DNA of 9,750 nt from assembly GCA_947177845.1 (NCBI GenBank), contig CAMWVZ010000029.1, positions 1-9,750 of the forward strand, in the 5' to 3' direction. Below the pieces are notes generated by a model. It made no database searches, was not told where the DNA came from, and saw only the letters and a program-made list of their open reading frames with translations. The stretch is from an uncultured Bacteroidales bacterium (lineage in GTDB: Bacteria > Bacteroidota > Bacteroidia > Bacteroidales > P3). The position numbers were made by a program, and so were the translations under genes. Shown piece by piece: positions 1 to 6,086 of the stretch (its first letter is position 1; the number at the start of each line of letters is the position of its first letter).

Positions 1-430
1 TCGCGTCGACAGATGGTCCAGCCACCGACCGCATCGACCATACCTTACCCTCTTCCAAATAATCTTCCTGTTGCGCGTGGGGCGTGATTTTCCTTATCGT
101 ATCGATTTCCAGTTCGAAATAGGTGTTGTTCAACAAATCTACATATGAGGACAACACGCCATCGATTTCCACGCTGTCGCCCATTTCGTAACGAACATTT
201 CCCACTTCCACATAATCATTCCAGAACCAACCTATCTTCGACAAAACACACTGTTTCCCATCACATTGCAAACCCATAACCAAGCCCGGCATAACGGGAA
301 TTTCCGTCGCCGGATTGGGCATAAGAACCAATCTGCCTGTATACGTGCCTGATCCGCTACCAACCTCCTCCTGTGCATAAATGCTGGAAAAAATCAAAGA
401 AAACAGAAAAAACAAGACTTTATTTTTCAT
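1..430 (-). CDS. Secreted protein of unknown function, 3' end beyond the window
   Basis: An open frame on the minus strand starts at the ATG at 430-428 and stays open for 143 codons to the window edge, so the C-terminus is missing. The N-terminus, MKNKVLFFLFSLIFSSIYAQ, is a textbook signal peptide: two lysines, a hydrophobic core, and a cleavage site after A19 or Q20. The protein should therefore be exported to the periplasm, the outer membrane or beyond. The mature part is rich in beta-prone and acidic stretches and contains a Cys-x5-Cys pair (C56, C61). I recognise no domain. The stretch near residues 127-131 (EEGKVW) recalls the start of repeat-like units in secreted Bacteroidales proteins of unknown role, but that is only an impression. 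Codons look more AT-rich than in the rightward operon. It is transcribed divergently from alaS. A real coding region is supported by the signal peptide and by a promoter element at suitable distance. Confidence 0.72.
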   Translation of the reverse strand, partial: MKNKVLFFLFSLIFSSIYAQEEVGSGSGTYTGRLVLMPNPATEIPVMPGLVMGLQCDGKQCVLSKIGWFWNDYVEVGNVRYEMGDSVEIDGVLSSYVDLLNNTYFELEIDTIRKITPHAQQEDYLEEGKVWSMRSVAGPSVDA

Positions 431-461
431 AGTTTTTAGCTTTAAAATTTCTTCTAACTTT

Positions 462-469
462 CAAATATA
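462..469 (-). promoter_or_regulatory. Candidate -7 promoter element of the leftward secreted-protein gene
   Basis: On the minus strand this reads TATATTTG, an exact match to the Bacteroidetes primary sigma factor -7 consensus TAnnTTTG. It lies about 30 bases before the ATG at 430, leaving a short, A-rich leader. No TTTG is present at the usual 19-21 base spacing upstream, so the -33 half is weak or absent. The call rests on the -7 box and its position only. Confidence 0.45.
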
Positions 470-503
470 CAAAATTTCCGCGATATGGAGCGGAGGCAAG
501 GGT

Positions 504-534
504 TTTGAAAAAACGGGGGTTTGTCGTATTTTTA
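504..534 (+). promoter_or_regulatory. Candidate Bacteroidetes promoter for alaS and the downstream operon
   Basis: TTTG at 504-507 is followed, after exactly 19 bases, by TATTTTTA at 527-534. This matches the Bacteroidetes -33/-7 pattern (TTTG, 19-21 bases, TAnnTTTG) except for the last base of the -7 box. Transcription would begin near 540, giving a leader of roughly 15 bases before the alaS ATG at 556. This also argues against starting alaS at the in-frame TTG at 505, which lies inside the -33 element. Confidence 0.45.
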
Positions 535-555
535 CAAGTTTTTAAAGTTTTGACT

Positions 556-3198
556 ATGGAAACATCCTCACAAGCGATAAGGAAAGCCTTTTTGGACTTT
601 TTCGCAGGCAAGGAACATCATATCGTCCCCTCCTCGCCCATGGTGGTGAAGAACGACCCGACCCTCATGTTCACCAACGCCGGCATGAACCAGTTCAAGG
701 ATATCTTTCTCGGCAACACGCCCCGCAAATATCCCCGCGTGGCCGACAGTCAGAAATGTCTGCGCGTGTCGGGCAAGCACAACGATTTGGAGGAAGTGGG
801 GCACGACACCTATCACCACACCATGTTCGAAATGCTCGGAAACTGGTCGTTCGGCGACTATTTCAAGAAAGAAAGCATCGCTTGGGCGTGGGAATTCCTC
901 ACCCAAGTGGCCGGCCTCGACAAGAACCGCCTCTATGTAACCGTGTTCGGCGGCGACGAGAAAGACGGCACGGGCAAGGATATGGAGGCCTATGACTTTT
1001 GGAAGGAACATGTGCCCGAAGACCGCATCCTTTTCGGCAACAAGCACGATAATTTTTGGGAAATGGGCGACACGGGGCCCTGCGGTCCCTGCTCGGAAAT
1101 CCACGCCGACATCCGCAGCGACGAGGAACGCGCGAAGGTGAACGGCCGCGAGTTGGTGAACAAGGACAATCCGCAGGTGATTGAAATATGGAACCTCGTG
1201 TTCATGCAATATAACCGCATGGCCGACGGGCATTTGGAGGAACTGCCTTCCAAGTGCATCGACACGGGCATGGGCTTCGAGCGTCTCTGCATGGTGGTGC
1301 AGGGCAAGAAATCGAACTACGACACCGATGTGTTCACGCCGCTCATCGACAGCATCGCCGCCGCTTCGGGCGTGAAATACGGCGACGATCCGCAGAAAGA
1401 CATCGCCATGCGCGTGATTGCCGACCACAGCCGCGCCATCAGTTTCGCCATTGCCGACGGACAGCTGCCCTCCAACAACAAGGCGGGCTATGTTATCCGC
1501 CGCATCTTGCGCCGCGCCCTGCGCTACGGTTACAGTTTCTTAGGCTTCAAGGAACCTTTCCTCTATCATTTGGTGGAGGTTTTGGTGAAGCAGATGGGCG
1601 CGCAGTTCCCCGAAATCGAAGCGCAACGCTCCCTTATCGAGAAAGTGATTGCCGAAGAGGAATCCACGTTCCTCAAGACCATAGAGACCGGCACCCGCCT
1701 TTTAGGACAGCTCTGCCAAAAGCTTAAGGCCGAGAAGAAAGACACCTTGAACGGCGTGGACGCTTTCACGCTCTACGACACCTACGGTTTTCCCCTCGAC
1801 CTCACGGAACTGATGTTGCGCGAAGAAGGCTTGAAGGTGGACGAAAAAGGTTTCGAGGCCGAGATGCAGAAGCAGAAAAGCCGCTCGCGCAACGATGCGG
1901 CCGTTACCTCCGACGACTGGGTGGTGCTGAACGAAAGCAAGGGCTTTGAATTCGTGGGCTACGACCGCTTGCAGTGCGATACGCGCATCGAACGCTACCG
2001 CAAGGTGAACCGCAAGGGCAAGGATTTCTATCAACTTATCTTCTCCCCCACGCCTTTCTACGCCGAATCGGGCGGACAGGTGGGAGACCGGGGATATATA
2101 GAAGACGCGCAGACGGGCGAGAAAATCATGATTGTAGACACGGTGAAGGAAAACAACACTACCGTGCATTGGTCGGTGCAGCTGCCTGCGCATCCCGAAC
2201 ACGAATTTCACGCCGTGGTGGACGTGTGCAAACGCGAACAGACCGCCTGCAACCACAGCGCCACGCACCTGATGCACTATGCGTTGCGTAAGGTGTTGGG
2301 CACGCATGTGGAACAAAAGGGCTCCATGGTGAACGAAAACGAACTGCGCTTCGACTTCTCGCATTTCCAAAAGATGACCGACGAGGAAATCCGTCAGGTG
2401 GAGAAGTTGGTGAATAGTTACATACGCCGAAACGTTGTCCTCGACGAGATGCGCGACATGCCTATCGACGAGGCCAAGAAGTTGGGCGCTATGGCGCTCT
2501 TCTCCGAGAAATACGGCGACAAGGTGCGGGTAATCCGCTACGGGAATTCCGTGGAGTTCTGCGGGGGTACCCACGTGGCCGCCACCGGTCGGATCGGCTT
2601 TTTTAAAATCATCAGCGAAAGTGCGGTGGCGGCCGGCATCCGCCGCATTGTGGCCGTGAGCGGCGGCGCGGCGGAAGAGGAGGCTTACAGCGCCTTTGAC
2701 CAACTCGCCGAATTGCGCCGGACATTCAAGGCCGGCAGCGATGTGCTGGGCAGCGTAACCAAGTTGCTCGAAGGCAACACCAAACTCAAGAAAGAGTTGG
2801 ATAAACTTCACAACGAGCGCATCCAGCAGATCCACAACGAGCTTCTGAACGGAAAGCACGTGATTGAAGGCATCCCCGTGATACTCTGCCTGCGCGATTA
2901 TATGCCCGAGGTGGCCAAGGGCATCGCCATGTCGTTCCGCAAGGATTTGCCCGACGGCATCGTGCTTATGGCGGGCGTTCACGACAACCGCCCCTACATT
3001 CACCTGCTCTTCGGAGAAGAATATGTGAAACAGGGACACCACGCCGGCAACGTGATTAAGGAAATCGCCCCCCTGATAGGAGGAAGCGGCGGCGGCCAGC
3101 CTTTCTTCGCCACGGCGAGCGGCACGAAACCCGACGCCCTGCGCGAAGCCGTTTCCCAAATCTTTACCCTTTTGGTATTGGATATACCCCTTTCGTAG
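556..3198 (+). CDS. alaS: Alanyl-tRNA synthetase
   Basis: Cytoplasmic enzyme that charges tRNA-Ala with alanine using ATP and clears mischarged Ser- and Gly-tRNA-Ala. The product is 880 residues, the usual bacterial length. The N-terminal class II catalytic core covers about 1-245 and includes PTLMFTNAGMNQFKD (35-49), RVSGKHNDLEEVG (70-82) and MFEMLGNWSFGDYFK (90-104). A tRNA-recognition region follows to about 450. The editing domain has both zinc-binding motifs, HSATH (567-571) and CGGTH (669-673). The C-terminal C-Ala domain carries GGSGGGQP (842-849). All key motifs are intact, so it should be active and able to edit. The ATG at 556 is preferred because the protein then begins METSSQAIRKAFLDFF, as in relatives. 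An in-frame TTG at 505 would add 17 unlikely residues and fall in the promoter. It is the first gene of a tightly packed unit; the next gene starts 4 bases after its stop. Confidence 0.97.
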   Translation: METSSQAIRKAFLDFFAGKEHHIVPSSPMVVKNDPTLMFTNAGMNQFKDIFLGNTPRKYPRVADSQKCLRVSGKHNDLEEVGHDTYHHTMFEMLGNWSFGDYFKKESIAWAWEFLTQVAGLDKNRLYVTVFGGDEKDGTGKDMEAYDFWKEHVPEDRILFGNKHDNFWEMGDTGPCGPCSEIHADIRSDEERAKVNGRELVNKDNPQVIEIWNLVFMQYNRMADGHLEELPSKCIDTGMGFERLCMVVQGKKSNYDTDVFTPLIDSIAAASGVKYGDDPQKDIAMRVIADHSRAISFAIADGQLPSNNKAGYVIRRILRRALRYGYSFLGFKEPFLYHLVEVLVKQMGAQFPEIEAQRSLIEKVIAEEESTFLKTIETGTRLLGQLCQKLKAEKKDTLNGVDAFTLYDTYGFPLDLTELMLREEGLKVDEKGFEAEMQKQKSRSRNDAAVTSDDWVVLNESKGFEFVGYDRLQCDTRIERYRKVNRKGKDFYQLIFSPTPFYAESGGQVGDRGYIEDAQTGEKIMIVDTVKENNTTVHWSVQLPAHPEHEFHAVVDVCKREQTACNHSATHLMHYALRKVLGTHVEQKGSMVNENELRFDFSHFQKMTDEEIRQVEKLVNSYIRRNVVLDEMRDMPIDEAKKLGAMALFSEKYGDKVRVIRYGNSVEFCGGTHVAATGRIGFFKIISESAVAAGIRRIVAVSGGAAEEEAYSAFDQLAELRRTFKAGSDVLGSVTKLLEGNTKLKKELDKLHNERIQQIHNELLNGKHVIEGIPVILCLRDYMPEVAKGIAMSFRKDLPDGIVLMAGVHDNRPYIHLLFGEEYVKQGHHAGNVIKEIAPLIGGSGGGQPFFATASGTKPDALREAVSQIFTLLVLDIPLS

Positions 3199-3202
3199 CG
3201 CC

Positions 3203-4180
3203 ATGACAAAAAGGAAGAAAAAAGACGACATATACTACCTCGACACCGCCTCGCTTTCGGTAAAGAAAGTGCGCGTGAGTATGCGGCAACGACTGTTCCG
3301 TCTGTTGCGCTATCTCATCGTATGCGCCTTTTTGGTAGGCATCGCTTTTTTTCTGTTCGCGTATTTCTTCGAATCGCCCCGCGAGAAGCAATTGTCCGAA
3401 GACCTCTCGGTGGCCCGCGCCCAATACCGCTATCTGAACAAGCGTGTGGACGAGCTCAATTTAGTGCTGACCGATGTGCAGGACCGCGACCGCGACCTCT
3501 ACCGCATGATTTTCGAGGCCGAGCCGCCCGCCCGCAAAGCCGTATTGCGCAACAATTACAGCGAATTCAAGGACAATGAAATCGGGGATGTGATTATGGA
3601 AACGAGCGAGAGCATCGACCGCATGGCCAACCGGCTTTACGCGCAATCGCTCTCTTTCGACCAACTCTACCTGCTGGCGCAACAAAAGGAAAAACGCATG
3701 GCCTGCATTCCCGCCATCTATCCGGTGAACAAGCAGAAAAGCCGCATGAGCTCGGGTTTCGGCCAAAGGTTTCACCCTATCTACAAACGCCTTATCAAAC
3801 ATACGGGCGTGGACATAGCCTGTCCGCAAGGCACGCCCGTCTATGCCACCGGCGACGGAAAGGTTACCGTGGCGGCGCAGAACATGGCGGGCTATTCGGG
3901 CTACGGCGTGGTGTGCCGCATCGACCACGGCTTCGGTTACGAATCGCTGTACTCCCACCTCAGCCGTCTGGCCGTGAAGCCGGGACAGAAGGTGAAACGC
4001 GGCGATATCGTGGCCTATTCCGGCAACACGGGTATGTCGAGCGGTCCGCACCTGCACTACGAAGTGTTTGTGAACGGCAAGCACGTCAATCCCGTCTATT
4101 ACTTCTTCATTGATATTTCGCCGGAGGAATTCCTCGAAATCTTCGAGAAGTCGAAAGAAATCAACCAAAGTTTGAGTTAG
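3203..4180 (+). CDS. Membrane-anchored M23-family metallopeptidase
   Basis: Predicted zinc peptidase that cuts peptide cross-links or stems in peptidoglycan, acting in the periplasm. Of 325 residues, about 1-33 form a very basic cytoplasmic tail and about 35-56 a single membrane helix (YLIVCAFLVGIAFFLFAYFF). Residues 57-105 look helical or coiled-coil, and the LytM/M23 domain spans about 180-300. The catalytic set is complete: H200 and D204 in HTGVD, H252 in SHL, and H283/H285 in HLH. This distinguishes it from degenerate LytM factors that only activate amidases. The long helical linker is typical of Bacteroidetes M23 proteins and may reach into the wall or bind a partner. The ATG at 3203 lies 4 bases after the alaS stop and 6 bases separate its own stop from the next gene. 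A substrate (which bond is cut) cannot be read from the sequence. Confidence 0.92.
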   Translation: MTKRKKKDDIYYLDTASLSVKKVRVSMRQRLFRLLRYLIVCAFLVGIAFFLFAYFFESPREKQLSEDLSVARAQYRYLNKRVDELNLVLTDVQDRDRDLYRMIFEAEPPARKAVLRNNYSEFKDNEIGDVIMETSESIDRMANRLYAQSLSFDQLYLLAQQKEKRMACIPAIYPVNKQKSRMSSGFGQRFHPIYKRLIKHTGVDIACPQGTPVYATGDGKVTVAAQNMAGYSGYGVVCRIDHGFGYESLYSHLSRLAVKPGQKVKRGDIVAYSGNTGMSSGPHLHYEVFVNGKHVNPVYYFFIDISPEEFLEIFEKSKEINQSLS

Positions 4181-4186
4181 TGGCCT

Positions 4187-4507
4187 ATGTCCGAGAAGAT
4201 GTATTATACAATGGGTGAAGTGGCCGGGATGTTTCAAGTGAACACCTCGCTGATTCGCTTTTGGGAAAAGGAGTTTGACATGATCAAACCCTACCGCAAC
4301 AAAAAGGGAAACCGGCTGTTCACGGCGCAGGACGTGGCCTGCTTCGAACAAATCTATCACTTGGTGAAGGAACGGGGCTTTACGTTGCACGGCGCCAAGG
4401 AGCAACTCAAGGCCAAGCCTCTGCAGGAAGACGAAAGCCGGCAGATGATAGCCGAAAACCTCCGTAAAATCCGGAAATTATTATTAGAACTCAGAGAACA
4501 ATGCTAA
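4187..4507 (+). CDS. MerR-family transcriptional regulator, single DNA-binding domain
   Basis: A 106-residue protein with a winged helix-turn-helix at about 5-75: YYTMGEVAGMFQVNTSLIRF is the helix-turn-helix, and residues near 34-47 (KPYRNKKGNRLFT) form the wing. A short, charged helical tail at about 82-105 should pair two subunits as an antiparallel coiled coil, as in MerR dimers. There is no C-terminal effector domain and no cysteine cluster for metal sensing; cysteines are only at 52 and 106. It therefore probably does not bind a metal or drug as classical MerR does. Similar short MerR proteins are common in Bacteroidetes and mostly lack known targets. It starts 6 bases after the M23 gene, and its stop overlaps the lgt start by 7 bases (ATGCTAA). 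Control of its own operon is possible but not shown. Confidence 0.9.
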   Translation: MSEKMYYTMGEVAGMFQVNTSLIRFWEKEFDMIKPYRNKKGNRLFTAQDVACFEQIYHLVKERGFTLHGAKEQLKAKPLQEDESRQMIAENLRKIRKLLLELREQC

Positions 4508-5352
4508 ATTTCATCACATGGACATGCGACCCCGTGGCTTTCAGCCTTTTCGGACTTGAAATCCGTTGGTATGGCGTGATGTTCGCCCTCGCCTTCATCT
4601 GCGGTTGGTTTCTGCTGTCCCAAATGCTCAAGAAAGAAGGCCGCGACCCCGCCTTGGCCGATGTATTGCTGTGGTATGTGGCCATTGCCGTGATTATCGG
4701 AGCGCGATTGGGGCATTGTCTTTTCTATGAGCCTAGCTATTATCTGAGCCACCCGATAGAAATTCTCAAGATACGCGACGGCGGTCTTGCCAGCCACGGT
4801 GCGGCGGTGAGCATTCCCATCGCCTTGTGGCTGGTGAGCCGGAAATACCGCATCTCGATATGGTATCTGCTCGACCGTGTGGTGATTGTGGTGGCTTTGA
4901 GCGGTTTGTTCATCCGCATGGGCAATCTCTTCAATTCGGAAATCTACGGACACGTCACCTCCCTGCCGTGGGGCTTCGTCTTTGCCGACAACGGCGAGGT
5001 GCTGCCCAAGCATCCCACCCAAATCTACGAGGCGCTCTCCTACTTCATCCTGTTCTGCATCCTCCTTGCCGTCTATCGGAAGAAGCAGGGCAAACTGCGC
5101 AACGGTTCTTTCTTCGGCTGGTTCCTCATCGCCTGCTTCAGTATGCGTTTTCTGATAGAATTCGTCAAGGAAGTGCAGGTGTCTTGGGAAAGCAAATACT
5201 GGCTCGACATGGGGCAGATACTCAGTATTCCCTGTATTGTTCTGGGTATCGTGATGGTGATTCTGTCGCATCGCATGGAGTTGGGGAAAATGGATAAGTT
5301 GCCCGGAGCGGGAACGCCGAAAAAAACGAACAAGCCGAAAAAACAGGCATGA
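4501..5352 (+). CDS. lgt: Prolipoprotein diacylglyceryl transferase (Lgt)
   Basis: Inner-membrane enzyme for the first step of lipoprotein maturation: it moves diacylglycerol from phosphatidylglycerol to the lipobox cysteine of prolipoproteins. The 283-residue product has about seven hydrophobic segments and the family signatures in order: IRWYGVMFALAF (21-32), GARLGH (67-72), GLASHG (95-100), and the Lgt signature GLFIRMGNLFNSEIYG (135-150). HPTQIYE (171-177) and SMRFLIEFVKE (214-224) follow. R139 and R216 correspond to the two essential arginines of E. coli Lgt (R143, R239), and H99 to H103. The C-terminal tail is lysine-rich. The ATG at 4501 overlaps the end of the MerR gene (ATGCTAA), and its TGA overlaps the next ATG by 4 bases (ATGA), suggesting translational coupling. 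Bacteroidetes make many surface lipoproteins, so this gene should be essential or nearly so. Confidence 0.96.
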   Translation: MLNFITWTCDPVAFSLFGLEIRWYGVMFALAFICGWFLLSQMLKKEGRDPALADVLLWYVAIAVIIGARLGHCLFYEPSYYLSHPIEILKIRDGGLASHGAAVSIPIALWLVSRKYRISIWYLLDRVVIVVALSGLFIRMGNLFNSEIYGHVTSLPWGFVFADNGEVLPKHPTQIYEALSYFILFCILLAVYRKKQGKLRNGSFFGWFLIACFSMRFLIEFVKEVQVSWESKYWLDMGQILSIPCIVLGIVMVILSHRMELGKMDKLPGAGTPKKTNKPKKQA

Positions 5353-6086
5353 AAGCAGGAAGAAAAACATTGCTGAAGAGCGCATGGATGATTCTTGCGC
5401 TGTGGGGCGGCCTCGTGGGGGGGGCGCAGGCGCAATACCGTCTCTTCGGCGGAAAGAAAGTGGTGCAGTTCTCGGGAGTGGTGGTGAGCGGTGTGGATAC
5501 CAAACCGCTTCCTTTCACCACGATTTATATAGAAAACCGTCGTCAAGGCGGCATCGCCGATGCCAACGGCTATTTCTCGTTCGTGGCCGTGGGCGGCGAC
5601 TCGGTACGTTTTTCTTCGGTGGGCTATCAGACCCGCTATTTCATCATTCCCGATACCTCGCGTTTCGATTCGTATTCGGTGGTGATTCCCTTGGAACAAG
5701 ACACGGTGATGTTGCTCGAAGCGGTGGTCTACCCGTGGCCGAGCAAGGAAAAGTTCCGCGACGCCTTCATCAATCTCGAGCTTCCCGACAACGACGCGGA
5801 GATTATCCAAAAGAACTTCAACTTGGCCACCATGCGCGAACAGGCCCGTGCCGGCAAAATGGACGCCAACATGAACTATCGGAACATCATGCAGCAACAG
5901 AGCCAACGCTTGTATTATCAGAACCAGCAGGCTCCCAATAACTTGCTCAATCCTTTTGCGTGGGCGCGCTTCATCAAGCAATGGCAGCGCAAGCGCAAGG
6001 CCGACAAATTGGAAAAACAGAGCGAGGGCTACAAGGAATACGAAACCGACTACGACTATCTGCCCAACAGCCAAGACCATGAATAA
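5349..6086 (+). CDS. Secreted protein with carboxypeptidase-regulatory-like domain
   Basis: A 245-residue protein of unknown function. Residues 1-29 form a signal peptide (basic start, hydrophobic core, AQAQ cleavage region). Residues about 38-118 read as a CarboxypepD_reg-like beta-sandwich: it opens VQFSGVVVSGVDTKPLPFTTI and continues with the hallmark GGIADANGYFSFVAVGGDSVRFSSVGY. The C-terminal half (about 125-245) is different: a VVYPWPSKEKFRDAF stretch, then a hydrophilic helical part rich in Q, N, R and K. Such a regulatory-like domain usually sits at the N-terminus of TonB-dependent receptors; here it stands alone just before one. Because the two genes overlap by 8 bases (ATGAATAA), I infer that the proteins work together, perhaps in the periplasm. 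The start overlaps the lgt stop (ATGA), and an A-run just upstream could aid initiation. No cysteine follows the signal peptide, so it is not a lipoprotein. Confidence 0.88.
   Translation: MKAGRKTLLKSAWMILALWGGLVGGAQAQYRLFGGKKVVQFSGVVVSGVDTKPLPFTTIYIENRRQGGIADANGYFSFVAVGGDSVRFSSVGYQTRYFIIPDTSRFDSYSVVIPLEQDTVMLLEAVVYPWPSKEKFRDAFINLELPDNDAEIIQKNFNLATMREQARAGKMDANMNYRNIMQQQSQRLYYQNQQAPNNLLNPFAWARFIKQWQRKRKADKLEKQSEGYKEYETDYDYLPNSQDHE
5417..5424 (+). repeat. Run of eight G within signal-peptide codons
   Basis: Eight consecutive G bases fall in the codons for L22-V23-G24-G25 of the secreted CarboxypepD_reg-like protein, just before its signal cleavage site. Such a tract is prone to slippage; gain or loss of one base would shift the frame before the mature protein begins. 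Whether it actually varies cannot be seen from one sequence. Confidence 0.9.

Noticed and set aside
505..555. Longer alaS start at an in-frame TTG, adding 17 residues
   Set aside because: The added residues do not resemble any AlaS N-terminus, the TTG is in the likely -33 element, and the ATG at 556 gives the family's usual start.
420..611. 63-codon minus-strand open frame across the intergenic region
   Set aside because: It overlaps both the AlaS start and the start of the leftward secreted protein, and would run through both promoters.
568..1428. 286-codon minus-strand open frame antisense to the AlaS catalytic core
   Set aside because: Same shadow composition, no domain or start context; the plus strand carries invariant AlaS motifs.
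1702..3231. 509-codon open frame on the minus strand, antisense to alaS
   Set aside because: It is rich in His, Val, Ala and Gly as expected from the complement of GC-rich coding sequence, has no recognisable motif, and alaS itself is certain.
5320..5326. Seven-A run near the end of lgt as a programmed frameshift site
   Set aside because: The phase does not fit the usual slippery heptamer, and the run simply encodes lysines in a basic tail.
5384..5941. 185-codon plus-strand open frame in another frame of the secreted protein gene
   Set aside because: It is Arg-rich without structure and overlaps a gene with a clear signal peptide and domain. It is relevant only as the frame entered if the G8 tract slipped.
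5956..6078. Upstream extension of the receptor open frame
   Set aside because: It lies inside the preceding gene in another frame, is basic and lacks a signal peptide; the ATG at 6079 begins a perfect signal peptide.
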